From Acidobacteriota bacterium (GTDB lineage: Bacteria; Acidobacteriota; Blastocatellia; Pyrinomonadales; Pyrinomonadaceae): a stretch of DNA of 64,000 nucleotides. Numbering within the stretch: the first letter of the stretch is position 1; each line of letters begins with the position of its first letter. Shown here one piece after another: positions 9,701 through 17,396 of this stretch. The DNA is taken from positions 25,875 through 89,874 of the forward strand of contig JAIVJC010000134.1 in NCBI GenBank assembly GCA_020200235.1, given 5' to 3'. The notes under the pieces are model-generated. The model ran no database searches. It saw only the letters and a program-made list of their open reading frames with translations, and had not been told where the DNA came from. The position numbers were made by a program, and so were the translations under genes.

Positions 9701-10737
9701 CGTTCTCGACCAGCTTGCTGGGAGTGGCGGCGAGCCCGACGGGAGCTGCCGGAGCCCTGTCCGGCAACGCCGCCTCGCGCGACCGCGCGATCACCGCCGG
9801 ACTGCCGCGGAACTTCTTCGTGGTCAACCCGGACCTGCCCGGCGGGGCGTTCATCATCGACAACTCGGCGATTTCCACCTACGACGCGCTGCAGATCGAA
9901 TTGCGCCGCCGCATGTCGAGGGGCCTGCTGCTCCAGGCGAACTACACCTTCGGCAAGTCTCTGACGACCGCCGCGGCGAGCAGCTCGATCTCGCAGTCGA
10001 ACTACGTGAGTCTGCGAGACCCGTCGCTCAACAAGACGAACTCGCCCTTCGACCTCCGCCACTCGTTCAAGGGCGACTTCATCTACGAGATGCCTTTCGG
10101 CAAGGGCCGGATGCTCTTCGGTGATGTCGGCAACAAGATGAACTGGCTGGTCGGCGGCTGGGGCTTGAACGGGACGTTCCGCGTCCAGAGCGGCTCGCCG
10201 TTCAACCTCGGCAACGTCCAGCTGGTCAACATGACCCGCGAAGACTTGCAGAACATGGTCGAAATCCGCAAGGAGCCGACGGCTGTCTACTTCCTGCCGC
10301 AGAACGTGATCGACAACACGATCAGGGCGTTCAGCCTCAGCACGACCTCGGCGAACGGCTACTCGGGCACGCCTCCCGATCTGACGCAGCCCTTCATCGC
10401 CCCGGCCGGCTTCGGCAACTGCCAGGCGAGGTTCAACGGCGAGTGCGGCGCGAGCAACGTGATCCTCTACGGACCGCGTTTCACCCGCATCGACCTCAGC
10501 CTCGTTAAGAAGCTGAGGTTCACCGAGAACACGAACCTCGAGTTCCGCGTCGAAGCGCTGAACGCGATCAACAACATCAACTTCAAGGTCGGAAGTTTCG
10601 CGAGCGACGTGACGAGTCTCGCCGGCACCTACTCTTCGCCCGATTTCGGCAAGACGACGGTCGCCTACCAGGACACGTCCACGACGACTGATCCGGGCGG
10701 ACGCCTGATTCAGTTCGTCCTCCGCTTAAACTTCTAA
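6739..10737 (+). CDS. Oar-like TonB-dependent receptor, large
   Basis: 1332 residues. Signal peptide about 1-25 (ending AFG-Q), carboxypeptidase-regulatory domain about 28-115, plug-like region about 120-260 (LDGVQVQDP, FATRQGSSEFHGSG), then a very long barrel ending LNF. The start is set by GGAGGAG at 6725-6731. It is a distant paralog of the receptor at 761 with the same domain order. Unlike that gene it has a long leader with a sigma-54-type promoter, which suggests conditional expression. Substrate unknown. Confidence 0.9.
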   Translation: MKQVLLRSASACVIFALCSLLAFGQGTTTTGSITGSVTDPTGSVVAGASVLVKNNATQVEYTAETSDNGTFSVLALGTGLYTVTITAPGFKRAVASEVKVDVGKTSSINVALELGAVTETVTVVATGELLQSQSANIASTITGRQITDLPYASRNALDVVLFLPGTATVGRPRSSSVNGLPKGALNITLDGVQVQDPLLKNSDGFFTYIQPKTDAIEEVTLSSATPGSESAGGGAIQIKFATRQGSSEFHGSGYIYHRNSFFNANYWFNNRDLREDPVDHKAPRNRVLLTQPGIRIGGPIRIPGLIKNNETAFFFVNYEEFRLPESFTRQRTILSTEALNGTFQYDRTTSNTLPAVGSCVPHPTNPAQQRCSVPLLTLAAARGFTGTQDPTISALLAAIQASTSNGGVAALADPNLKQFSFINTGGQTRRFPTVNLTWNVTKSHQLTNVWNYQDFASVVDFLNNADPRFPGFPNFGSQSSNRFSNSTTLVSKVTNSISNEARFALVGGTVVFFPETNLAQFANQGGFNLGIGAAGITTATAVNSPQRRNSPVQTFTDNLNWGKGNHSLTFGGSFSRTNLFSYFPNGGLARGVTLGIDTSLDPARVLFDATNFPGANTTQLANARGIYATLVGRVTGVGGTAVQDEDLKYTLQGNIVERAGQKAWGVYAQDQYRFRPNVTLTYGLRYELQGPYYAKNNAYTVPLSFDNIFGCSGPNNFFHPDGCTNPKTQVQRLEPGSNAYNTDKNNFAPNAGIAYSPDWKSGFMHRIFGDSGQSVLRAGFSVAYTQDGTNVGSTGLGTNPGAFFSVARNTGNNTVANGGACDTCLTPGTLFRNGLPTPVINTPTFPYTPGTAEQAIAFTPNLRTGYVMSWSGGFQRELMKDTVFEARYVGNRARKLARLFFINEVNTIENGFINEFRLAQQNLIANNAFTVTSPTGVVTRPRAGSFAYFGPNTGTSPLPIYFAYFQGQPVANATNPALYTSTNFASTTFSTSLLGVAASPTGAAGALSGNAASRDRAITAGLPRNFFVVNPDLPGGAFIIDNSAISTYDALQIELRRRMSRGLLLQANYTFGKSLTTAAASSSISQSNYVSLRDPSLNKTNSPFDLRHSFKGDFIYEMPFGKGRMLFGDVGNKMNWLVGGWGLNGTFRVQSGSPFNLGNVQLVNMTREDLQNMVEIRKEPTAVYFLPQNVIDNTIRAFSLSTTSANGYSGTPPDLTQPFIAPAGFGNCQARFNGECGASNVILYGPRFTRIDLSLVKKLRFTENTNLEFRVEALNAINNINFKVGSFASDVTSLAGTYSSPDFGKTTVAYQDTSTTTDPGGRLIQFVLRLNF

Positions 10738-10756
10738 CTCTTGATCCAACCACCAG

Positions 10757-10795
10757 AGGGGAGAGGCGCGGGTTTCCGCGCTTCTCCCCTTCTTT
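10757..10795 (+). terminator. Terminator after the second receptor
   Basis: Stem of 15 base pairs (10757-10771 with 10776-10790) with a single G-T pair, a four-base loop, and a pyrimidine-rich tail containing TTCTTTCC. Confidence 0.75.
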
Positions 10796-10852
10796 CCCTC
10801 CCCTTCACACATCTCCCATGAATTTCCGGCGTGGGAATCCCAGAGTCTCCAC

Positions 10853-12763
10853 ATGAAAGCCTGCGACAGACGTAAGTTTCTCTCTCTGGCTTCCCGCTCC
10901 GCGACAGCCTTCGCCAGCCTCCCCCTCCTTCCGCTCGACCTGTTCCCAACTGCCGCCGAGACGACGCCCGTCGGGCAGCCCCTGTCCTACAAGGATCAGC
11001 CCGCGACGGAGCGCGCGTGCTGGCTCGACCTGTGCGCCCCGTTCATCGTCGAGGACGCCGCCCGCGGACTCCACTCCGAGGTGGTGCTCACCTCCGACAC
11101 CTTCGTCGGCGCCCGCGGCTACGCTGACGGCCGCGACGCGACGGAGTACGAATTCTATCTCTACGACGCCGACGGGCGCGCGGTCGGCGCGGCGGGCGCG
11201 GCTGCCAGGCTCAAGGTGTCGGCGATGCAGACCGCAGTGATCCCGGTGCGCGATCTCATCGCCCCGCACAAAAGCTTCTGGGGCGGGCTGACGATTCGCC
11301 TGCGCCCGGTCGGGCGGCAGCCGATGCACGCGACCGACCTCTTCAGCTCGGCGTTCGTCCGCTGGCAGACCGACGGCTCTTTCGACAACGTGCACGCGAA
11401 TCCCGATCCCGTCCCGTGGCAGACGCAGTCGAGTTTTTATTACTCCATGCCGTTCCCGCCCCTGTCGGATTACGAATGCACGGTCGGGCTCTTCAACCCC
11501 TACGAAGCCCGGAGCGCGGGCCGCCTCGTGATGCGCGACGGCGCGGGCGGTAAGCTGATCGAAATCCCTTACGAATTGAAGCCGCGAGCCTCCCTGCTCC
11601 TTGCGCTGAACGAGGCGCGCTTCACCGGCGACGCCTGTGCGGCGTTCGGTCTGTCGGCGCCCGGATCGAAGGCGTCATCAAACGCAGCCCGCGCCGGGCA
11701 GGTGATGAGGACGCACCACGAGGCGGTCGCCGGTTCGCTCTCCTCCGTTGGTAGCCCGCTCACACGCGGCGGGGGGATGCTCACGATCACGAACGATCAG
11801 GGGACTGCGAAGAGCTTCGCTTACCTCGTCATCAAAAAAACGGGTCGCGACAGATTCAGCGTGGAGCACCCGCTCCACCAGCCCGTCAGCAAGCCGCTGC
11901 CGTCGGTCGCCCCTTTCACAGCCGAAGGGAAGTTCAAGGCGAAGAACATCCTGTTCTCCCCCCTACTCTTTCGCGCCAAGCGCGTGGGCGCGATCACGCT
12001 CGAATCGAGATTCCACCTGAGCACGGGACTCCCTTACGAAGAGGCGCTGTGGTTCGCCCCCTACGCCGTGGGCCCGGACGGCTCGGTCGCGTGGAACGCG
12101 AACGACGACGCCGGGTTGCCCCCGCAACTGCCTGCGGCTCAGTGGGAGCGCGGCGCGATCCGTCTGGGCTCCGAGCAGAGCTGCGTCCTGGATTTCTCCC
12201 GGTTGAAACTGGGCGCGGGCTTTTCGGGCGGCTTGTGTCTCGCGGTCGCGCCCGACTCCACGCACACCTTCATGAAAGTTGAAGTGCGCGTGCCGGAGTG
12301 GGGCGCGCACGCGTTCACGCACTTCCGCCCCGGCTTGCGCGCCGCGCGCGCTTACCAGAAGCCGGCGCAGCGCGGCGGGCTCGCGACCGATTACGTGACC
12401 TCGGGGGCGAGCTTCGAGCGGCGAGGCGACCGAGTCTTCTTCGACGAGTTGATCGGCGTCATCAACATCGACGATCAGGGGATCGAAGCGTCGCCCGTCC
12501 TCGAGCTGTTCGGGCGCCAAGGGCTCGTCAGGCAGATCGCCCTCCCGCCCGTGCCGGGGTTCGCGTGTCGCCACTTCCTGCTTTCCGATCTGCTCAAGGA
12601 GCCGCTGACGGTGGGGCGCATGAGTATGCGCCTGATCGACGAGCGTGCTACATTGCTGATGTCGACCGTTCACATCGACTACGCCCGGCGCGACATCGCG
12701 CTCGACCACGGCTCCGACAGGTTTTCGACTTTCACGGACTATCATTGCGGCACGCGCGGCTGA
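10853..12763 (+). CDS. Exported conserved hypothetical protein, probable Tat signal
   Basis: 636 residues, not assigned to a named family. The N terminus DRRKFLSLA followed by a hydrophobic stretch resembles a twin-arginine signal, so it is probably exported folded. The rest is beta-rich with no membrane segment, no obvious catalytic motif and few cysteines. About residues 60-160 and 190-300 read as beta-sandwich-like. The ribosome site upstream is poor. It lies between the receptor and two small exported proteins on the same strand, so it may share their surface role. Confidence 0.65.
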   Translation: MKACDRRKFLSLASRSATAFASLPLLPLDLFPTAAETTPVGQPLSYKDQPATERACWLDLCAPFIVEDAARGLHSEVVLTSDTFVGARGYADGRDATEYEFYLYDADGRAVGAAGAAARLKVSAMQTAVIPVRDLIAPHKSFWGGLTIRLRPVGRQPMHATDLFSSAFVRWQTDGSFDNVHANPDPVPWQTQSSFYYSMPFPPLSDYECTVGLFNPYEARSAGRLVMRDGAGGKLIEIPYELKPRASLLLALNEARFTGDACAAFGLSAPGSKASSNAARAGQVMRTHHEAVAGSLSSVGSPLTRGGGMLTITNDQGTAKSFAYLVIKKTGRDRFSVEHPLHQPVSKPLPSVAPFTAEGKFKAKNILFSPLLFRAKRVGAITLESRFHLSTGLPYEEALWFAPYAVGPDGSVAWNANDDAGLPPQLPAAQWERGAIRLGSEQSCVLDFSRLKLGAGFSGGLCLAVAPDSTHTFMKVEVRVPEWGAHAFTHFRPGLRAARAYQKPAQRGGLATDYVTSGASFERRGDRVFFDELIGVINIDDQGIEASPVLELFGRQGLVRQIALPPVPGFACRHFLLSDLLKEPLTVGRMSMRLIDERATLLMSTVHIDYARRDIALDHGSDRFSTFTDYHCGTRG

Positions 12764-12887
12764 GAGCCCGCGCCGCCGACTCGACGGACGGCAGCTCTAC
12801 CGCGTGCGCCTGTTGCGCACGCCTCCCGACGACAAACTCCCTCATCCGCACACGCCGGACGCATAAATCTTTTACCGGAGAGGAACC

Positions 12888-13616
12888 ATGTTCAGAAAAG
12901 TCCCCGCCTTCGCCATCGCAGCGTTGCTCGCGTTGAGCGTCGTCGCGCAGAAGCAGTACAAGCCTTACGGCGAGTGGTCGGAGAAGGACGCCCAGAAGAT
13001 GCTCAACGATTCGCCCTGGGGACGCTCGCAGATCGAGACGGACACCTCCGAGATGTTCTTCCGGCCCGACGCCGTCACCGCGGGCGGCCCCAGCACCTCC
13101 GCGGATAGGACCTCGCGCGGCGCCACGAACCAAGCCACGTCGGTCAATTACCGCGTGCGGTTCCTCTCCGCCAGACCCATCCGCGAAGCCCTCGCGCGCG
13201 CGATAGAGATAGCGCAGAAGCCACCCAATCCGCAGCTACCAGCTCAACTGAAGGGCTTCGTCGAGCGCACTTTCAGCGATCACATCGTCGTGAGCGTGAC
13301 CTTCGACACGAAGGACCCCCGTTTCGCGAACGTCCCCCGGCAGGCGTTCGCCGCCGCCATCCCCGCCACCCTGAAAGTCACCACTACCCTGATCAGGAGC
13401 GACGGGGAGCGACTGTTCCTGGCAGACTACCAGCCGCCTTCGAACGACGGCTTGGGCGCGAAATTCATCTTCCCGCGGAAGGGTCGCGACGGGAAGCCTT
13501 TCCTCAGCTCCGACTTCTCGCAGGTGCGCTTCGTCTCCGAGGTGGCGAAGCAGGTCAAGCTGGACGTGAGGTTCAAAGTCTCGGACATGATGTACAACGG
13601 CGTGCTTGAGTATTAA
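12888..13616 (+). CDS. Small exported protein, tandem paralog 1
   Basis: 242 residues with a signal peptide (about 1-20). Right after it comes a motif shared with the next gene: GEWSEKDAQKMLNDSPWG, consensus W-x-x-KD-x-x-K-x-LNDS-x-WG. The C terminus VSDMMYNGVLEY is also shared. I know this as a recurring acidobacterial exported hypothetical type; no function is established. Ribosome site GGAGAGG sits just before the ATG. The next gene starts about 60 bases after the stop, so the two are very likely co-transcribed. Confidence 0.75.
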   Translation: MFRKVPAFAIAALLALSVVAQKQYKPYGEWSEKDAQKMLNDSPWGRSQIETDTSEMFFRPDAVTAGGPSTSADRTSRGATNQATSVNYRVRFLSARPIREALARAIEIAQKPPNPQLPAQLKGFVERTFSDHIVVSVTFDTKDPRFANVPRQAFAAAIPATLKVTTTLIRSDGERLFLADYQPPSNDGLGAKFIFPRKGRDGKPFLSSDFSQVRFVSEVAKQVKLDVRFKVSDMMYNGVLEY

Positions 13617-13674
13617 CGCTCGCGCCGCCGCGTCGGGTGAGAAAATCCAAAACAGATTCAAGAGGGCAGGTGTG

Positions 13675-14400
13675 ATGACTAAAATTGCTTGCGCGTGCCT
13701 GGTCGCGTTCGCGCTCGGATCGGCCGTGTTCGCGCAGAAGGAAATGAAGCCGTGGACCGAGTGGACGAAGAAGGACGTCGTCAAGGTTCTGAACGATTCG
13801 GCGTGGGGGCAGACCCAGCTCGAGACGCAGGAGTCCAGCGGTTCCTCCGGGGCGGTGACGAGTACCGCGGCGCCGCTCAACAGGGACGCGCGCCAGCCGG
13901 CTCCGGGCTCGATCAGCGGATCGATCAAGTACTTCGTCCGCTTCTTCTCCGCCAAACCGATCCGCCAAGCTATCGTGCGCAAGGTGCAACTCGAACAGCC
14001 TGACGTGGCCGCCCAGAGGGCTGAGCAGTCGAAGGCGTTCATCGAGCTGGCTTCCGATCAGTACATCATCATCGCCGTGGCGGCCGAGGTGAGCGACAAG
14101 AAGATGGGCGGCGGGCTCGCGCAGGCGTTCAGCAAGGCGAAGGTCGAGTCGCTGAAGAACGTCATCTACCTCCAGCGCAAGGACGGCAAGCGGGTCTTCC
14201 TGCAGGAGTACGCCCCGCCGGGGAACGCCGAGATCGGCGCGCGCTTCGTCTTCCCGCGGAAGTTGGACGGGCAGCCGTTCATCACCCCCGACAGCGGCGA
14301 GGTGCGCTTCCACGCCGAACTCGGTCCCGACAAGCAGTCCAAGATCGATTGCCGCTTCAAGATCGCCGACATGATGTACAACGGCACGCTCGAGTACTGA
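13675..14400 (+). CDS. Small exported protein, tandem paralog 2
   Basis: 241 residues. I chose the ATG at 13675 because a signal peptide (MTKIACACLVAFALGSAVFA) starts there and AGGGCAGG lies just upstream; an in-frame ATG further upstream would bury the signal. The shared motif TEWTKKDVVKVLNDSAWG follows directly, and the ends NVIYLQRKDG, FVFPRK and IADMMYNGTLEY align with paralog 1. The middle is diverged. Two side-by-side copies with conserved ends suggest an old tandem duplication. Function unknown. Confidence 0.75.
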   Translation: MTKIACACLVAFALGSAVFAQKEMKPWTEWTKKDVVKVLNDSAWGQTQLETQESSGSSGAVTSTAAPLNRDARQPAPGSISGSIKYFVRFFSAKPIRQAIVRKVQLEQPDVAAQRAEQSKAFIELASDQYIIIAVAAEVSDKKMGGGLAQAFSKAKVESLKNVIYLQRKDGKRVFLQEYAPPGNAEIGARFVFPRKLDGQPFITPDSGEVRFHAELGPDKQSKIDCRFKIADMMYNGTLEY

Positions 14401-14457
14401 GCGGCGGCGGCGCGCGCGCGCGTCAATCGACGAGCCCGCGCGCCAGAGAGTGTAAGG

Positions 14458-14521
14458 GCAGCCACGCGGGACTGGCGCGAAGTTGGGGCTCTGCCGCTTC
14501 GCACCAGTCCCGCGTGGCTGC
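14458..14521. repeat. Long perfect inverted repeat
   Basis: Arms of 18 bases, 14458-14475 and 14504-14521, are perfect complements. After one mismatch the pairing continues inward for about six more bases. There is no T tract on either side, so this is not a standard terminator. It lies in the 289-base gap (14401-14689) between the tandem paralogs and the MoxR-type cluster; the rest of the gap holds nothing recognisable. Confidence 0.7.
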
Positions 14522-14689
14522 GTGACTTTACGGGCAGTCGCGGCGCGCCGGCACGCCACCGCCGGCGCCCTGCCTGCGCCCGCGCGCCGGCGATCCGATT
14601 CGGCAGCCGTCGCGGCGCATCGTCTCGCGGCGCTGTGCTAACATCGGGTTTCGCTGCGCACACCTCAGTCCGAAGTGCCGGGTCGTTTT

Positions 14690-15913
14690 ATGTCCACCAG
14701 CACGAGCCCCCCCGCCGAACTCGCGCTCGCCCCCCTCGGAGCGGGCGATCTCATCGATCGCACCGTCCGCCTCTACCGCCGACACTTCACGACCCTCTTG
14801 CGCGCCGCCGCGCCGCCCGTCGTCGTCTCGGCGCTCGGCTCCGTCATGCTCACCGTCGGCTGGCGGGAGCTCTCGCTGACGGAGAGCGGCGCGCGGCTCG
14901 CGCTCTACGGCGCGCTCATCTTCGCGGGGCTCGTCCTGGCGTGGGGCGGCAACTTCGCCTTCCTGCTCGTGATGGGCGGCGCGTCGCGCAACCTCGTGCT
15001 GCACCTGCTGCGCGGCGAGCCCGTCTCGGCGCGCGCCATCTACCGCGCCGTGCGCTCGCGCTTCTGGTCGCTGGTGGGCGCGCTCATCCTCATCATCCTC
15101 TTCGCCGGGGCGGTGAGCATGCCCATCGGGTTCGCGTGGCTGATGCTCGTCGGGCTCGGCGTGGGCGGCGTGATGGCGATCACGCAAGGGAGCGCGTTCG
15201 GCATCGTCCTCGCCATCATATTGTTCGTCGCCTTCACGCTCGCCGCGCTCTTCGCCTTCTTCTTCGTCGTCGGGCGCGTGGCGTACGTCCCGCAGGTCAT
15301 CCTCGTCGAGGGGCGCAAGGCGACCGAAGCCTTCGGGCGCAGCATGAGCCTCGCGCGCGGCAACGTCCGCCGCCTGACGGCGATGTTCCTCTTCACCACC
15401 TTCGCCACCTACTCGGCGCTGATGCTGCTCGCCGTCCCGCTCGGCTGGTACGGATACCTGCGCGGCGTCAACCCGCTCACGCTGAACGACGTCGAGCTGC
15501 CGCTCTGGTACGCCATCGGGCGGCAGGTCTTGACGCAGGTGGCTTCGATCCTGCTCGCGCCGGTCTGGATGCTCGGCTTGTCGCTCTTGTATGTTGACGA
15601 GCGCGTGCGCCACGAGGGCTACGACATCGAGTTGATGGCGCAGCAGCGCCTCGGCGACATGCCGGAGCTTCCCGGCGGCGGAGCCGCCCCGCTCGCGCCC
15701 GCCGTCTACACAGCCCCCGCGCCCGCGCACGCACACGCGCCGCGCCCGCGGCAAAATTATCCGCAGCAGACTCAGCCCGCATACGCGCCGCAAGCGACCG
15801 CCGCCGCCGCCGCGCAGCCGCGCACCGATGAGCCGCAGGCTGATGTCGTAGACCTCTCGCCGCCCACGCGCCCCGGCTCGATCTTCGGTCTCGACGAAAG
15901 GCCTCGGAGTTGA
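14690..15913 (+). CDS. Multi-pass membrane protein of the MoxR cluster
   Basis: 407 residues from the ATG at 14690; an in-frame GTG at 14675 is possible. It begins with GDLIDRTVRLYRRHF, then about six membrane segments (about 30-300), then YVDERVRHEGYDIEL, a closing motif typical of membrane proteins related to the glycerophosphodiester phosphodiesterase membrane domain (DUF7847-like). The last 80 residues are a Pro/Ala-rich cytoplasmic tail. First gene of a tightly packed run; its stop overlaps the next gene's TTG start. Known relatives sit in the same neighbourhood with DUF4129 and MoxR genes; the role is unproven. Confidence 0.75.
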   Translation: MSTSTSPPAELALAPLGAGDLIDRTVRLYRRHFTTLLRAAAPPVVVSALGSVMLTVGWRELSLTESGARLALYGALIFAGLVLAWGGNFAFLLVMGGASRNLVLHLLRGEPVSARAIYRAVRSRFWSLVGALILIILFAGAVSMPIGFAWLMLVGLGVGGVMAITQGSAFGIVLAIILFVAFTLAALFAFFFVVGRVAYVPQVILVEGRKATEAFGRSMSLARGNVRRLTAMFLFTTFATYSALMLLAVPLGWYGYLRGVNPLTLNDVELPLWYAIGRQVLTQVASILLAPVWMLGLSLLYVDERVRHEGYDIELMAQQRLGDMPELPGGGAAPLAPAVYTAPAPAHAHAPRPRQNYPQQTQPAYAPQATAAAAAQPRTDEPQADVVDLSPPTRPGSIFGLDERPRS

Positions 15914-16956
15914 CCCGTTCACGCGCCACGCTCGTCGTCCTCTTCGTCGCGCTGTGCGGCGCGACCTCGACCGCGCGCGCCGCGTCGCTCGACGGCTACC
16001 GCTCGCGCGTCAGCGTCGCGCTCAGCCACTCCGCCGAGCTCCTGGACGCGCTCAAGGAAACGGGAAGCGTCGACGGGAGACGCGAGGCTCAGGCGCTCGC
16101 CGGGGTGCGCGACGCGCTGCCGCCGCGCGAGCGCGTCGAGTGGGCGGGCGGCGTGACGGACGTCGACAACTCGTGGCTGCGCAAAGAGCTGGAAGCCTAC
16201 GCCGCACTGCCCGCGGGCGACGCGGGAGAGAAGAGAAAGATCGCCGCGCGCGTTAACGCGCGACTCGCCGCGCTCAGCAGCCGCCTCGACGAGACGGCGG
16301 GCGCCAGCTCGCAGGCGGCGCGCGACCGCGAGGCAGAGAAGGGCAGGCTCCAGTCGATCCTGCGTCGCCCCGAATACAACGAGCAGGCTTCGCACGAGAC
16401 GGCGCTCGGTCGCCTGTGGAAGCAGTTCAAGGGGCTGCTGAGCAGGCTGCTGGCGGCTCGCGCGCCGATGGCTCCGGGCGCGGCGGGCTTCTTCTCGGTC
16501 GTCGCGCGCGTCTTCGTCTACGCGCTCGCCGTCGCCGTGATCGTCTTCGTCGTGTGGCGATTCGGGCCACGGCTCGTCAACCAACTCTCGACGCGGCGCA
16601 GGAAGGGGCGCGGGCGCGAGGCGCGCGTCGTGCTCGGCGAACGGCTCGCGCCCGACGAGTCGGCCGCCGACCTCCTCGCCGAGGCGGAGCGGCTCGCGCG
16701 CGCGGGCGAGCTGCGCGGCGCGATCCGCAAGGCGTACATCGCCGTGCTGTGCGAGCTCGGGGATCGCAAGCTCATCCGCCTCGCGCAGCACAAGACCAAC
16801 CGCGACTACCTCAACAGCGTGCGCGACCGCGACGATCTCTTCGGGACGCTGCGCCCGCTCACCCAGGACTACGAGCGCCACTGGTACGGCTTCGCCCCCG
16901 CCACGCCCGCCGACTGGGACGAGTACCGCGCGCTCTGCAACCGGGCCATCCAGTGA
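15910..16956 (+). CDS. DUF4129 domain-containing membrane protein
   Basis: 348 residues. A signal or N-terminal anchor (about 1-22), an extracytoplasmic helical region, one membrane span (about 195-220), then a cytoplasmic DUF4129 domain (about 245-348, with GAIRKAYIAVLCEL and RDYLNSV, ending YERHWYGF). The TTG start overlaps the previous stop by four bases. DUF4129 proteins are usual partners of MoxR and DUF58 genes. The stop codon TGA at 16954 is part of the first GTGATGA heptamer of the adjoining repeat element. Confidence 0.85.
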   Translation: MTRSRATLVVLFVALCGATSTARAASLDGYRSRVSVALSHSAELLDALKETGSVDGRREAQALAGVRDALPPRERVEWAGGVTDVDNSWLRKELEAYAALPAGDAGEKRKIAARVNARLAALSSRLDETAGASSQAARDREAEKGRLQSILRRPEYNEQASHETALGRLWKQFKGLLSRLLAARAPMAPGAAGFFSVVARVFVYALAVAVIVFVVWRFGPRLVNQLSTRRRKGRGREARVVLGERLAPDESAADLLAEAERLARAGELRGAIRKAYIAVLCELGDRKLIRLAQHKTNRDYLNSVRDRDDLFGTLRPLTQDYERHWYGFAPATPADWDEYRALCNRAIQ

Positions 16957-17389
16957 TGAGTGATGGGTGATGAGTGATGAGTAGGATTGAGAAATTTGAA
17001 GACTTCATTGCGTGGCAAAAGGCGCGCTCCCTAACAACAGAAATTTATAAGCTGCCCGAGCAAGGAAGCTTCGCGCGAGACTACGGTCTGAAAGATCAAA
17101 TAAGGAGAGCCTCCGTATCGATAATGTCCAACATTGCCGAAGGCTTTGAGCGCGGTCGGGCATCGGAGTTCCACCAATTCTTGGTTATCGCCAAAGCCTC
17201 GTGTGCGGAAGTTCGTTCCCAACTCTACGTGGCGTTGGACGTGGGCCACCTAACGAAAGATCAGTTCGACGGTTTGCTGAATAAAGCGGCGGAGTTGGGT
17301 CGCGTCATCGGAGGGCTACGTGCCTCAGTTGAACGGAGGCGCGACGGTTCATGAACGTACTCATCACCCATCACTCATCACTCATCACT
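16953..17389. mobile_element. Heptamer-armed element carrying an IVP gene
   Basis: Left arm 16953-16983 and right arm 17358-17389 are inverted copies, each made of four 7-base units of the type GTGATGA or GTGATGG followed by GTA. The variant G unit falls in a different position in each arm (second from the outside on the left, third on the right). Between the arms lies only the four-helix-bundle gene, which is less GC-rich than its neighbours. The element splits the DUF4129 and DUF4350 genes. No target-site duplication is evident. Confidence 0.6.
16977..17354 (+). CDS. Four-helix-bundle protein (23S rRNA IVP / S23 family)
   Basis: 125 residues. It opens with [18 protein letters not shown], then [18 protein letters not shown] and [10 protein letters not shown], and continues with [20 protein letters not shown]: the signature of the four-helix-bundle family first known from intervening sequences in 23S rRNA and related to Avd of diversity-generating retroelements. 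Molecular function is not established; Avd-type relatives bind nucleic acid and a reverse transcriptase. The ATG at 16977 (and a GTG at 16974) lie inside the left heptamer arm. Lower GC and different codon use from the flanking genes point to transfer. Confidence 0.85.
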   Translation: MSRIEKFEDFIAWQKARSLTTEIYKLPEQGSFARDYGLKDQIRRASVSIMSNIAEGFERGRASEFHQFLVIAKASCAEVRSQLYVALDVGHLTKDQFDGLLNKAAELGRVIGGLRASVERRRDGS

Positions 17390-17396
17390 TGAGCCC

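Noticed and set aside
16953-17389. CRISPR-like array because of regular short repeats
   Set aside because: The units are 7 bases and directly adjacent, with no spacers and no cas genes.
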